The notes under the pieces were generated by a model. It had not been told where the DNA came from, ran no database searches, and was given only the letters and a program-made list of their open reading frames with translations. A DNA stretch of 28,923 bases from positions 1-28,923 of the forward strand of contig LUJP01000107.1 in the NCBI GenBank assembly GCA_001689535.1, given 5' to 3'. This DNA comes from Bacteroidales bacterium M5 (GTDB taxonomy: Bacteria; Bacteroidota; Bacteroidia; Bacteroidales; Muribaculaceae). Position 1 is the first letter of the stretch. Every line of letters begins with the position of its first letter. The position numbers were made by a program, and so were the translations under genes. Of the stretch, positions 7,623 through 16,762 are shown in pieces.

Positions 7623-7630
7623 CAAATATA
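7623..7630 (-). promoter_or_regulatory. -7 promoter box of the TPR/HTH regulator
   Basis: On the minus strand this reads TATATTTG, a full TAnnTTTG match. A GTTTA stretch about 20 bases upstream is a weak -33 candidate. The start codon at 7555 would have a leader of about 60 bases. Confidence 0.5.
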
Positions 7631-7676
7631 CTACATTTTTTCGGCATAAACTTACAGGGGATTGAAACCAATTCAG

Positions 7677-7684
7677 TAACTTCG
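7677..7684 (+). promoter_or_regulatory. Probable -7 box of the HipA-like/DUF3037 pair
   Basis: TAACTTCG differs from TAnnTTTG at one position and lies about 47 bases before the ATG at 7732. The -33 region is weak. Confidence 0.35.
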
Positions 7685-7731
7685 CGTTATATTTAGGAGC
7701 CGGAAAATCAGAGCCGGACAACCATAGGAAA

Positions 7732-8520
7732 ATGGACCAGCTGAGGCATCAGACCGTGACACGCTATATTGCGCCCCTGCGCGAGGGGGGCTCCCTGCCG
7801 CTGCTCGTGGAGGCCGACGACGGCTTCCGATATGCCGCCAAGCTGCGCGGCTCGGGCCACGGCCCGAAAGTGCTTGCCGCCGAAATAATCGGAGGCGAAG
7901 TGGCGCGTGCGGCCGGTCTGCTCGTACCGGAGCTGGTGTTTCTGGAGCTGGCCGAAGACTTCGGACGTACGGAGCCCGACGAGGAAGTGCAGGACCTCAT
8001 GCAGGCAAGCCGCGGCCTCAATCTGGGCATGCACTTTCTGGAAGGAGCGCTATCCATCGACCCCTACATCAACACCATCGATGCCGAAACAGCCTCGCGC
8101 ATAGTATGGACCGACGCCTTCCTCACCAACATAGACCGCACCCTGCGCAACACCAACATGCTCCTTTGGCACGGACGCGAGACCTGGCTCATTGACCACG
8201 GAGCCTCGCTCTATTTCCACCACTCATGGTCCGACCCCGGAAAGGCCGCGCTCTCGCCCTTCCCCTACATCAAGGACCACGCCCTGCTGCATCTTGCCTC
8301 GCGCCTGGAGGAAACCGACAGCCTGATGCGGCAGCGCCTCACCCCCGACCTTCTCGCCGGGATAGTGGAGCTTGTGCCTGACGCATGGGCCGCGCGCCCC
8401 GACCTGGGTCTGTCAGCCGCCGAGATAAAGCAGGGCTACATCACATTTCTTCAGACACGTCTGGCCAACTCCCGGATTTTCACCCAATCAGCCATAGATG
8501 CAAGAAAAGCTATTATATGA
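7732..8520 (+). CDS. HipA-like kinase
   Basis: A 262-residue protein of the HipA-like kinase fold (HipA_2 type). It lacks the N-terminal accessory domain of classical HipA and is shorter than HipA (~440 residues). Lys37 in YAAKLRG is the likely ATP lysine. The catalytic loop LTNIDRTLRNTN (131-142) carries Asp135, and LIDHGASL (153-160) supplies the metal-binding Asp155. Classical HipA phosphorylates a tRNA synthetase to arrest growth; the target of this subfamily is not evident. The ATG is preceded by AGGAAA. Its 3' end overlaps the DUF3037 gene by 23 bases in another frame, so the two are translationally coupled and probably act together. GC is high, like the core genome, with no sign of recent transfer. 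Confidence 0.8.
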   Translation: MDQLRHQTVTRYIAPLREGGSLPLLVEADDGFRYAAKLRGSGHGPKVLAAEIIGGEVARAAGLLVPELVFLELAEDFGRTEPDEEVQDLMQASRGLNLGMHFLEGALSIDPYINTIDAETASRIVWTDAFLTNIDRTLRNTNMLLWHGRETWLIDHGASLYFHHSWSDPGKAALSPFPYIKDHALLHLASRLEETDSLMRQRLTPDLLAGIVELVPDAWAARPDLGLSAAEIKQGYITFLQTRLANSRIFTQSAIDARKAII

Positions 8521-8887
8521 ATATGCCGTGATACGCGTGATGCCCGATGTGGAGCGGGGCGAACTGCTCAACATCGGCCTGCTCATGATGTGTAAGCGCC
8601 GCCGTTGGATAAAAGCCGCCGTGGAGCTTGACACCGCGCGCCTTCTCGCTCTGTGGCCCTCGGCCGACGTCGACGCCATCCTGCGCCAGACGGCATCATT
8701 CACCGGCGTGGCCCATGGATTGCCTCAGGCCGGTCCGCTTGCAGGGCTGCTCCCCGAGGAACGTTTCCGCTGGCTGACGGCCGCCCGCAGCGCATGCCTG
8801 CGCACCTCGCGTCCCCATCCCGGCCTCACCGCCGACCTCGACGCCACCTTCACCGCCCTCCTGAACCGCCTCGTCCGCCTCCCCTGA
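8498..8887 (+). CDS. DUF3037 family protein, partner of the HipA-like kinase
   Basis: A 129-residue protein that begins LLYEYAVIRVMPDVERGELLNIGLLMM, with the YEYAVIR..PD..RGE..NIG opening recognisable as DUF3037. There is no signal peptide or membrane span, so it is cytoplasmic. DUF3037 genes are repeatedly found next to HipA_2-type kinases, as here, which suggests they form a module such as kinase plus antidote or kinase plus substrate adaptor; this is inference. Its start codon lies within the kinase's last codons. The C-terminal half is rich in Ala, Arg and Leu, in line with local high GC. It ends 18 bases before the convergent antitoxin gene, and no clear terminator separates them. Confidence 0.75.
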   Translation: MQEKLLYEYAVIRVMPDVERGELLNIGLLMMCKRRRWIKAAVELDTARLLALWPSADVDAILRQTASFTGVAHGLPQAGPLAGLLPEERFRWLTAARSACLRTSRPHPGLTADLDATFTALLNRLVRLP

Positions 8888-8905
8888 CCACTTCCAGAGC
8901 ATATT

Positions 8906-9196
8906 TCACTGGGACAGTCGGCCTCCCGCCGTCGATCGATATAACCCCATGGAGCGTTCCATTGCTTCTACTGAGGATAAATCAAGAGGGGTGGTATTTC
9001 GCAGAGCGCCACTCTGTGCTTCCTTCATTGCCGCGAGTGTAACTTCATTAGGCTCACTATATGCAGCTTCAAGCAGCAGAGTCTCTACATAGTTGTTGAG
9101 GCTTCTGTTTTGACGCTTGGCAAGCTGGCGCAGCCGTTCAATAAGCTCAACCGGCAGTCGGAAACTCTGATTCTTTTTGGGAAGTGCTATATCCAT
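8906..9196 (-). CDS. Ribbon-helix-helix antitoxin-like protein, orphan
   Basis: A 96-residue protein. The start at 9196 (MDIALPKKNQSFRLP) is preferred over the open-frame start at 9367 because it begins the conserved domain and lies about 20 bases after a -7 promoter box. The N-terminus is a ribbon-helix-helix DNA-binding domain (QSFRLPVELIERLRQLAKRQ, then NRSLNNYVETLLLEAA). The tail NEVTLAAMKEAQSG...LDLSSVEAMERSMGL is typical of Bacteroidetes antitoxins. These are normally followed at once by a RelE/ParE-type toxin gene. Here the family pattern ends at SMGL and 11 unrelated residues lead to a stop next to the DUF3037 gene; no toxin is present. It looks like an antitoxin left behind after a deletion. 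Confidence 0.7.
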   Translation of the reverse strand: MDIALPKKNQSFRLPVELIERLRQLAKRQNRSLNNYVETLLLEAAYSEPNEVTLAAMKEAQSGALRNTTPLDLSSVEAMERSMGLYRSTAGGRLSQ

Positions 9197-9215
9197 ATCG
9201 TAATATTTTATACTG

Positions 9216-9223
9216 CAAACATA
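9216..9223 (-). promoter_or_regulatory. -7 promoter box of the antitoxin gene
   Basis: On the minus strand this reads TATGTTTG, a full TAnnTTTG match, with TTGTTG about 17-20 bases upstream as a -33 candidate. Confidence 0.5.
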
Positions 9224-9466
9224 ATGTATTTGTATTACAACAATAAGCATTCGCGGAAAATAGTTGCAGAGCAATGCCTTATATGGATACATCGATTTCT
9301 TGTCCCACATGAATGCCACGTGTACCGCCGTCATTTTGTAAGCCATCACCCCCGATTCTTCTCCCAATTGATACCGTGAGGACGCATTCCGTCACATTTT
9401 ATTCACAAAAATCGCAAAATGTGCATTTTTTCAGACTCATTAACCTACCGTTTTTACGATTTTTAT

Positions 9467-9474
9467 TAACTTTG
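9467..9474 (+). promoter_or_regulatory. -7 promoter box of spt
   Basis: TAACTTTG followed by C is the canonical Bacteroidales -7 box, about 73 bases before the start codon. The -33 region is only T-rich. Confidence 0.6.
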
Positions 9475-9547
9475 CAGCCTGCATTGACGGAAGGAGTCTG
9501 TTCCGCCCAAAATCCAAGCAGAGGAATAAACGTCCATTTTATTACCT

Positions 9548-10735
9548 ATGAAGCTATTACAAGCTAAATTATCACAGTACACCGCGCCGCAGGAAGCCAA
9601 AGCAGCCGGAATCTACCCCTATTTCCGCGCCATCTCGAGCGAGCAGGACCCCGAGGTGATCATCGACGGCAAAAAAGTCCTGATGTTCGGCTCAAACTGC
9701 TACACCGGCCTGGTCAACGACCCCCGCATCAAGGAAGCAGCCATCGAAGCCACCCGCAAATACGGCACCGGCTGCGCCGGTTCGCCGTTCCTCAACGGCA
9801 CTCTCGACCTCCACAAGAAGCTCGAGGCAGCTATCGCCGAATACATCGGCAAGGAAGACGTAATGATTTATTCCACCGGATTCGAAGTAAATCTCGGAGT
9901 GGTTTCGGCTCTCACCGGCCGTGAGGACTATATTCTCTGGGACGAGCAGGACCACGCCTCGATCATCGAAGGCCGCCGTCTGTCGTTCTCGCAGTCGCTC
10001 AAATACCGCCACAACGATATGGCTTCACTCGAGAAACAGCTCCAGAAATGCGACCCCGACAAAGTGAAGCTCATTGTCACCGACAGCGTATTCTCGATGG
10101 AGGGCGATGTGGCCGACGTGAAGACCATCACCGAACTCGCCAAGAAATACAACGCCTCCGTGATGGTCGACGAAGCCCACGGCATAGGAGTGTTCGGCAA
10201 AGGCGGCCGCGGAGTCTGTCACCACTACGGTGTGGCCGACGACGTCGACCTCATAATGGGCACCTTCTCCAAATCATTCGCCTCTCTGGGAGGCTTCATT
10301 GCCACCGACAAGGAAATCACCAACTTCCTCCGTCACCATTCCCGCTCCTACATCTTCACCGCCTCCATCACCCCGGCTTCCACAGCCGCCGCACTCAAGG
10401 CCCTGGAGATAATGCAGGCCGAGCCTGAGCGTCAGGACGCCCTCTGGGACCTCACCCACTACGCTCTCGACGGCTTCCGCTCCCTGGGAATCGAAATCGG
10501 CAACACCTCCACCCCCATCATTCCACTTTTCGTCCGCGACAACTTCAAGACATTCGCCATCACCCACGACCTCCTCGACGAAGGCATCTTCGTCAACCCC
10601 GTGGTTTCGCCGGCTGTCGCTCCCCACGACACCCTCATACGCTTCTCGCTTATGGCCACACACACCCGCGACCAGGTGACCACCGCCCTCGAAAAGATAG
10701 GCAAGGTATTCCGCAAACACGGAATCATAGCCTGA
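9548..10735 (+). CDS. spt: Serine palmitoyltransferase (alpha-oxoamine synthase)
   Basis: A PLP enzyme that condenses serine with an acyl-CoA, the first step of sphingolipid synthesis in Bacteroidales. At 395 residues it has normal family length. The PLP lysine is Lys242 in GTFSKSFASLGG; His136 in DEQDHASI, Asp208 and His211 in MVDEAHG complete the active site. The segments MFGSNCYTGL, GTGCAGSPFLNGTLDLH and LSFSQSLKYRHNDM closely match Bacteroides Spt rather than glycine C-acetyltransferase or BioF, so Spt is the preferred call; 2-amino-3-ketobutyrate ligase is the alternative. It acts in the cytoplasm or at the inner membrane face. It is monocistronic, with its own promoter and a strong terminator, and no other sphingolipid gene is nearby. 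Confidence 0.88.
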   Translation: MKLLQAKLSQYTAPQEAKAAGIYPYFRAISSEQDPEVIIDGKKVLMFGSNCYTGLVNDPRIKEAAIEATRKYGTGCAGSPFLNGTLDLHKKLEAAIAEYIGKEDVMIYSTGFEVNLGVVSALTGREDYILWDEQDHASIIEGRRLSFSQSLKYRHNDMASLEKQLQKCDPDKVKLIVTDSVFSMEGDVADVKTITELAKKYNASVMVDEAHGIGVFGKGGRGVCHHYGVADDVDLIMGTFSKSFASLGGFIATDKEITNFLRHHSRSYIFTASITPASTAAALKALEIMQAEPERQDALWDLTHYALDGFRSLGIEIGNTSTPIIPLFVRDNFKTFAITHDLLDEGIFVNPVVSPAVAPHDTLIRFSLMATHTRDQVTTALEKIGKVFRKHGIIA

Positions 10736-10784
10736 GCCCCACGCTATCACGCGCTCCATCAGGAGCACCACAGACCCCATCAAC

Positions 10785-10828
10785 GGCGGTATGTCAAAAT
10801 TCGAGTTTTGACATACCGCCTGTTTTTT
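10785..10828 (+). terminator. Intrinsic terminator after spt
   Basis: A perfect 15-base stem (10785-10799 with 10806-10820), six-base loop, then seven T (10822-10828). The stem core TGTCAAAA recurs in the hairpin at 16829-16860. Confidence 0.9.
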
Positions 10829-10905
10829 TGCTCATCCTCACCTTCCATACGCAAATTTCTTGTAAATTTGTTAAGCCACATATTTATCTTTAGCCGCCTA
10901 ATTAC

Positions 10906-10913
10906 TAACTTCG
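10906..10913 (+). promoter_or_regulatory. Probable -7 box of the pRiA4b-like/ruvX/def cluster
   Basis: TAACTTCG followed by C lies about 45 bases before the ATG at 10959. A full consensus TAAATTTG at 10863-10870 is a competing candidate with a longer leader. Confidence 0.4.
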
Positions 10914-10958
10914 CACCCGCAATATTTATATCAGAATCTCCTTATACAATATATCACT

Positions 10959-11510
10959 ATGATTTACAAATTCAGAATTGTTTCCGACGAAGTCGACAAC
11001 TTCAAGCGTGAAATAGCTATCGACGCCGACGCCACATTCCTCAGCCTCCGCAACGCAATCTGCGAGTCGGTGGGCTACGACAAAGGCCAGATGAACTCAT
11101 TCTTCCTCTGCGACAACGGATGGGAGAAAGGCAAGGAAATAACCCTCGAGGACATGGGTTCCGACTCATCCGAGGACGTTTACCTCATGGACGAGTCAGT
11201 GATCAGCGACTTCATCGAGGACGAAGGCCAGCGCCTGATTTTCGTGTTCGACTATCTCACCGAACGCGCATTCTTCATGGAACTGAAAACGGCCGAACCC
11301 GGAAAACACCTTCAGGATCCCCTCTGCACCCTCTCCATGGGTCAGGCTCCCGCCCAGTTCGTGGACATGAAGGACTTCGAGGCCAAAATCGACGCCAAGA
11401 CAGCCGCAGCCATCGCCGACCCTGAAATCGACGAGGAATTCTACGGCTCCGACGAATTCACTCCCGACGAATTCGACGCCGCAGGCTTCGATGAAATGAC
11501 ATTCGAATAA
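10959..11510 (+). CDS. Plasmid pRiA4b ORF-3-like / IS1096 passenger TnpR-like family protein
   Basis: A 183-residue cytoplasmic protein with the PF07929-type fold: MIYKFRIVSDEVDNFKREIAI at the start, LSLRNAICESVGYDKGQMNSFFL and WEKGKEITLEDMG in the middle, and FVFDYLTERAFFMELK. The family's transposon-linked name is misleading; in Bacteroidales it occurs as a chromosomal gene of unknown function, and no transposase is nearby here. The C-terminus (~150-183) is strongly acidic with repeated DE(E)F units (DEEF, DEF, DEF, DEM), possibly a disordered binding tail. It lies 10 bases before ruvX, so it probably shares its transcript with ruvX and def. Confidence 0.75.
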   Translation: MIYKFRIVSDEVDNFKREIAIDADATFLSLRNAICESVGYDKGQMNSFFLCDNGWEKGKEITLEDMGSDSSEDVYLMDESVISDFIEDEGQRLIFVFDYLTERAFFMELKTAEPGKHLQDPLCTLSMGQAPAQFVDMKDFEAKIDAKTAAAIADPEIDEEFYGSDEFTPDEFDAAGFDEMTFE

Positions 11511-11520
11511 CGCCGCCCGC

Positions 11521-11949
11521 ATGGGACGACTTCTGGCCATAGACTACGGACGCCGGCGGTGTGGCATCGCCGTCACCGACACCCTCCGCATCGTGGCCAC
11601 CGCTCTCTGCACGGTTCCGTCCGCAGAACTCATAAAATTCATAGCCGGATACACGGCCAGCGAACCGGTTGACCGCATAATAGTAGGGCTGCCGAAGGAT
11701 ATGCGCGGCAACCCCTCGGAATCGATGCGCTACATCAAGCCCGCCATCGGCCGCCTCAGGGCCGCCTTCCCGTCAATCCCGGTGGAATACTTCGACGAGC
11801 GGTTCACATCCGTTCTCGCCCACCGCGGAATGATCGACAGCGGCATGCACCGCATGCAGCGCCGCTCAAAGGACGCCGTGGACCGCATGGCCGCCACAAT
11901 AATTCTCAACGACTACCTGCAAAGCAGGCAATACAACTCAACTGACTGA
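11521..11949 (+). CDS. ruvX: RuvX/YqgF-type Holliday junction resolvase or pre-16S rRNA nuclease
   Basis: A 142-residue RNase H-fold nuclease of normal family length. Asp8 in LLAIDYGRRRCGIAVTD is the first metal ligand. The VGLPKDMRGN loop, the FDERFTS segment (Glu) and KDAVDRMAA (Asp) supply the remaining conserved positions. The family has been linked both to Holliday junction resolution and to 5' maturation of 16S rRNA; the latter role fits a neighbourhood of translation genes (def, ettA). It lies 10 bases after the pRiA4b-like gene and a single base before def, so tight co-transcription is expected. Confidence 0.93.
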   Translation: MGRLLAIDYGRRRCGIAVTDTLRIVATALCTVPSAELIKFIAGYTASEPVDRIIVGLPKDMRGNPSESMRYIKPAIGRLRAAFPSIPVEYFDERFTSVLAHRGMIDSGMHRMQRRSKDAVDRMAATIILNDYLQSRQYNSTD

Positions 11950-11950
11950 T

Positions 11951-12514
11951 ATGAAACTACCGGTATACCTCTACGGCCACCCCGTGCTCCGAAACGTCTC
12001 CGAGCCCGTCGACACTGCCGATCCCGGCCTCAGGGAACTCGTGGCCGACATGTTCGAGACCATGTATGCCAGCGAAGGTGTGGGCCTCGCCGCCCCCCAG
12101 ATTGGCCGCAACATACGGCTGGTGGTGATTGACGCCGACCCTCTCGCCGACAGCTTTCCCGAATGCGCCGGACGCCGCTTCGAGCTCATCAACCCCGTGA
12201 TAGAGGTGCTCGACGGCGACCGCATCTCACGCGCCGAGGGATGCCTCAGCCTCCCCGGACTGTCGGAAAACGTTCCCCGTGTGGAACACATACGCCTCTC
12301 CTGGACCGATCTCGACGGCAACTCCCGCTCCGAGGAAATATCCGGATTCCTGGCCCGTGTGGTGCAGCACGAATGCGACCATCTCGAGGGCCGGCTTTAC
12401 ATCGACCACATCTCGCCCATACGCAAGCAGCTCATCAAGAGCAAGCTCCGCAACATAATCGAGGGCCGCACCCGCTGCGACTACTCCGTGAAGTATGCTC
12501 CGCGCAAGCGCTGA
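11951..12514 (+). CDS. def: Peptide deformylase
   Basis: A metalloenzyme that removes the formyl group from the N-terminal methionine of new proteins. At 187 residues it is of normal length. All three family motifs are intact: GVGLAAPQIG (43-52), EGCLSLPG (96-103, metal ligand Cys98) and QHECDHLEG (139-147, metal ligands His140 and His144, catalytic Glu141). The start follows the ruvX stop by one base, implying translational coupling. The ettA gene starts 57 bases downstream with no terminator visible between them, so read-through is plausible. Confidence 0.96.
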   Translation: MKLPVYLYGHPVLRNVSEPVDTADPGLRELVADMFETMYASEGVGLAAPQIGRNIRLVVIDADPLADSFPECAGRRFELINPVIEVLDGDRISRAEGCLSLPGLSENVPRVEHIRLSWTDLDGNSRSEEISGFLARVVQHECDHLEGRLYIDHISPIRKQLIKSKLRNIIEGRTRCDYSVKYAPRKR

Positions 12515-12571
12515 GCCGCTCCCCCTCCCTCCTCGTCTCTAACCTTAAAACAACAACCACTCCACCGACCT

Positions 12572-14257
<1,686 letters not shown>

Positions 14258-14280
14258 TCTTAGCGGCAAACAATATATAA

Positions 14281-14325
14281 CGACGCTGCGTTGCCTGACT
14301 GACCCGCGACGCAGCGCCGTTTTTT
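14281..14325 (+). terminator. Intrinsic terminator after ettA
   Basis: A 14-base stem (14281-14294 with 14306-14319, one wobble and one mismatch), ten-odd base loop, then six T (14320-14325). Confidence 0.85.
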
Positions 14326-14381
14326 ATCACTTAAAAAAAACAATTAGTCATCATGGAAAAGCGACGTGCCGTCTTACGCAT

Positions 14382-14389
14382 TACTTTTG
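14382..14389 (+). promoter_or_regulatory. -7 promoter box of the GH43 gene
   Basis: TACTTTTG, a full TAnnTTTG match, lies 31 bases before the chosen ATG at 14421 and supports that start over longer open-frame starts inside ettA. Confidence 0.6.
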
Positions 14390-14420
14390 CACAGTAATAT
14401 CAATCTACACCTATCGCATC

Positions 14421-15380
14421 ATGAAACTCGCCCGATTCATCATCGCCGCCGGCATAGCCGTGACGGCAGCCACAAGCGCAACGGCCACCAATCCCGTATT
14501 CGACGGCTGGTATGCCGACCCCGAAGCCGCAATCTTCGGCAATCGCTACTACATTTATCCCACCTGCAGCGACGTCTACGAAAAGCAGACTCGTCTTGAT
14601 TGCTTCTCGTCAAACAATCTCGTTGACTGGATCCACCACGAAGCCATAATCGACACCGCCGAAGTGAAGTGGGCCAAGAAGTGCATGTGGGCTCCTGCCA
14701 TAATAAGCAAAGACGGAAAGTACTATCTGTTCTTTGCCGCCAACGATGTCCACGAAGGTGAGGTTGGAGGCATCGGTGTGGCTGTCGCCGACCGGCCCGA
14801 AGGTCCGTTCAAAGACCTTATCGGGCGCCCGCTCATCAACGAAATTATTAACGGCGCGCAGCCTATCGATCAGTTTGTCTACCGTGACGATGACGGAACC
14901 TACTATATGTATTATGGTGGGTGGGGCCACTGCAACATGGTGCGTCTCTCCGACGATTTCACCCGCCTCGTACCATTCGACGACGGCGATATCTACAAAG
15001 AAATAACCCCGGAGAAATATGTCGAAGGCCCGTTCATGTTCAAGCGCGACGGCAAATACTATTTCATGTGGAGCGAAGGAGGGTGGACCGGACCCGACTA
15101 CAAAGTAGCCTACGCTATATCCGACACACCATTCGGTCCCTTCCTCCGCGAAGGCACAATCCTGCAGACCGACCCCGAGATTGCTACCGGAGCCGGACAT
15201 CATTCGGTCATCAGGATTCCCGACACTGAGGAATATTATATCGTCTACCACCGCCATCCTCTCGGAGCCACCGACGGCAATAATCGTGTCACCTGCATCG
15301 ATCCGATGCTCTTCGACACTACAGGCCACATCCTCCCCGTAAAAATGACTTTCACCGGCCCCGCTGCACGGCCGATCTGA
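14421..15380 (+). CDS. Secreted glycoside hydrolase family 43 enzyme
   Basis: A five-bladed beta-propeller hydrolase of the arabinanase/xylosidase family, 319 residues. The frame stays open upstream into ettA, but the ATG at 14421 follows a promoter and starts a signal peptide (MKLARFIIAAGIAVTAATSA). The catalytic set is visible: base Asp33 in GWYADPEA, pKa-modulating Asp150 in QPIDQFVYRDDDG, and acid Glu202 in YVEGPFMF. The repeated blade pattern includes KYYLFFAAND, TYYMYYGGWG and KYYFMWSEGG. Substrate is probably an arabinose- or xylose-containing glycan, but GH43 is broad and the subfamily cannot be settled by eye; an exo-acting enzyme is also possible. It is monocistronic, flanked by a promoter and a terminator, and has no SusC/SusD partners. 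Confidence 0.85.
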   Translation: MKLARFIIAAGIAVTAATSATATNPVFDGWYADPEAAIFGNRYYIYPTCSDVYEKQTRLDCFSSNNLVDWIHHEAIIDTAEVKWAKKCMWAPAIISKDGKYYLFFAANDVHEGEVGGIGVAVADRPEGPFKDLIGRPLINEIINGAQPIDQFVYRDDDGTYYMYYGGWGHCNMVRLSDDFTRLVPFDDGDIYKEITPEKYVEGPFMFKRDGKYYFMWSEGGWTGPDYKVAYAISDTPFGPFLREGTILQTDPEIATGAGHHSVIRIPDTEEYYIVYHRHPLGATDGNNRVTCIDPMLFDTTGHILPVKMTFTGPAARPI

Positions 15381-15398
15381 TGTTAGTCCCATACATTA

Positions 15399-15444
15399 AA
15401 AATGGCGTGTCAAATATCGCTCCGACACGCCATTTTCTGTTTTT
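15399..15444. terminator. Bidirectional terminator between GH43 and cyuA genes
   Basis: A perfect 13-base stem (15399-15411 with 15424-15436), 12-base loop, T run at 15440-15444, and A-rich sequence on the left, so it can serve both convergent genes. Confidence 0.85.
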
Positions 15445-15452
15445 ATAATGTC

Positions 15453-16733
15453 TCATTTCGACGTCATTATCTTCAACACGAGGCGGTCTGTCTCGGTCAT
15501 GGCCTCGCGCCCTATGGACGTGAGATTATGTATCGTCTCGTCAACGTCATCGCTTACTATACCTTCGGCCGAAGTGACACACTTGCCGCTCATGGAAAGC
15601 ATGGCCGACATCATGGCCGTTGTGACACCCGACGAGATCTTGAGCGCGCACGACGGCTTCGCGCCGTCGCAGATCATACCGGTGAGATTGGCGACCATAT
15701 TCTTTATCGCCGAACATATCTGCGCGTAGCCTCCTCCCATCAGATAGACCAGAGCGCCCGAAGCACCGGTGGAGGCAACCACACAGCCGCACAGCGCCGA
15801 CAGACGCCCGAGGCTCTGCTTGATATAGATGCTCGTGAGATGGCTCAGAATCAGTGCGCGCACCGTCTGTTCCTCGTCGGCATTCATATCTTCGGCAAAG
15901 CTCACCACCGGCATCGTGGCCGTTATGCCCTGGTTACCGCTGCCCGAATTGGACATTACCGCCACCTTAGCACCGCCCATTCGGGCATCGCAGGCTGCGG
16001 AGGTATATGAAATCATGTGTTCCACGGGCGTATCGCCATAAAACTTCATGCCGTATTTCCTTATTGTTGCGCCGAGCGAATGGCCATAGTCTCCTTCCAG
16101 CGCCAGCCTCGAAGCAGCCTGGTTGAGCCGCTTGGCCTCAAGAATGAATTCTATCTCATCGAGCGGAGTCTCGGTGGCAAACTCATAAATCATCGCCATG
16201 TCAAGCGGCAGATCAGCCGACTCTTCCACCACATCGCCCTTCGAAGGCACGTCAAGCAGAATCTCGCCGTCGCGCTCAAGGCGGATGAAATTGGTGTGCG
16301 ACACCGATATGACGGCCCGGGCGCTATGCTCCCCTGCCCTTACCACAGTATCAATATAAAGCTTCGACGGAGCGTCGGGTTCCAGCTCGATGCCTATACG
16401 ACCGCCGGCTATGAATTCCTTGCCGCGCTCCACGGCCTCCGGACTCACGCCCGACAGCACTTCCAGACCCTTTTCAGGGTCGCCGATAAGAGCGCCGAGA
16501 GCCATCGCTATCGGCAGACCGATCATCCCTGTGCCGGGAATGCCCACGCCCATTGCATTTTTAAGCATATTGCCGCTCAGTCGCGCGTCGATTCTCTCCG
16601 GCTCGCATCCCAGCAACTGAGTTGCCTTAGCCACGGCAAGCGCCACGGCCACAGGCTCTGTACAGCCCACTGCCGGCACCACTTCCTTCTTGATTAAAGC
16701 TTTTATTTTGTCTCTGAGTCCCTTGTCAAGCAT
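15453..16733 (-). CDS. cyuA: CyuA-type L-cysteine desulfidase / serine dehydratase alpha-family protein
   Basis: A 426-residue cytoplasmic iron-sulfur enzyme of the UPF0597 (YhaM/CyuA) family, which breaks L-cysteine (or L-serine) down to pyruvate, ammonia and sulfide. The family opening EVVPAVGCTEPVAVALA is intact with Cys24. Cys317 (CGC), Cys355 and Cys362 (ICDGAKPSCALK) are candidate ligands for the 4Fe-4S cluster. Glycine-rich segments SGNMLKNAMGVGIPGTGM and SNSGSGNQG match the family. Whether cysteine or serine is the main substrate is not readable from sequence. It has its own promoter (16763-16770) and ends at the bidirectional terminator, so it is monocistronic. Confidence 0.85.
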   Translation of the reverse strand: MLDKGLRDKIKALIKKEVVPAVGCTEPVAVALAVAKATQLLGCEPERIDARLSGNMLKNAMGVGIPGTGMIGLPIAMALGALIGDPEKGLEVLSGVSPEAVERGKEFIAGGRIGIELEPDAPSKLYIDTVVRAGEHSARAVISVSHTNFIRLERDGEILLDVPSKGDVVEESADLPLDMAMIYEFATETPLDEIEFILEAKRLNQAASRLALEGDYGHSLGATIRKYGMKFYGDTPVEHMISYTSAACDARMGGAKVAVMSNSGSGNQGITATMPVVSFAEDMNADEEQTVRALILSHLTSIYIKQSLGRLSALCGCVVASTGASGALVYLMGGGYAQICSAIKNMVANLTGMICDGAKPSCALKISSGVTTAMMSAMLSMSGKCVTSAEGIVSDDVDETIHNLTSIGREAMTETDRLVLKIMTSK

Positions 16734-16762
16734 ATCTTGTCAACACTTTGGTTTACCATCCG

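Larger units (their letters stand above)
9197..9547. other. Gene-free divergent promoter region between antitoxin and spt
   Basis: The 351 bases contain the leftward antitoxin promoter (9216-9223) and the rightward spt promoter (9467-9474), with AT-rich sequence around 9395-9470. Open frames across it lack family resemblance. No RNA gene or repeat was recognised. Confidence 0.5.

Noticed and set aside
9197..9367. N-terminal extension of the antitoxin frame to 9367
   Set aside because: The extension lacks family resemblance and contains the promoter box at 9216-9223; the start at 9196 fits the conserved domain.
10808..11011. Plus-strand open frame of 67 codons before the pRiA4b-like gene
   Set aside because: It starts inside the spt terminator stem, overlaps the pRiA4b-like start in another frame and shows no family pattern.
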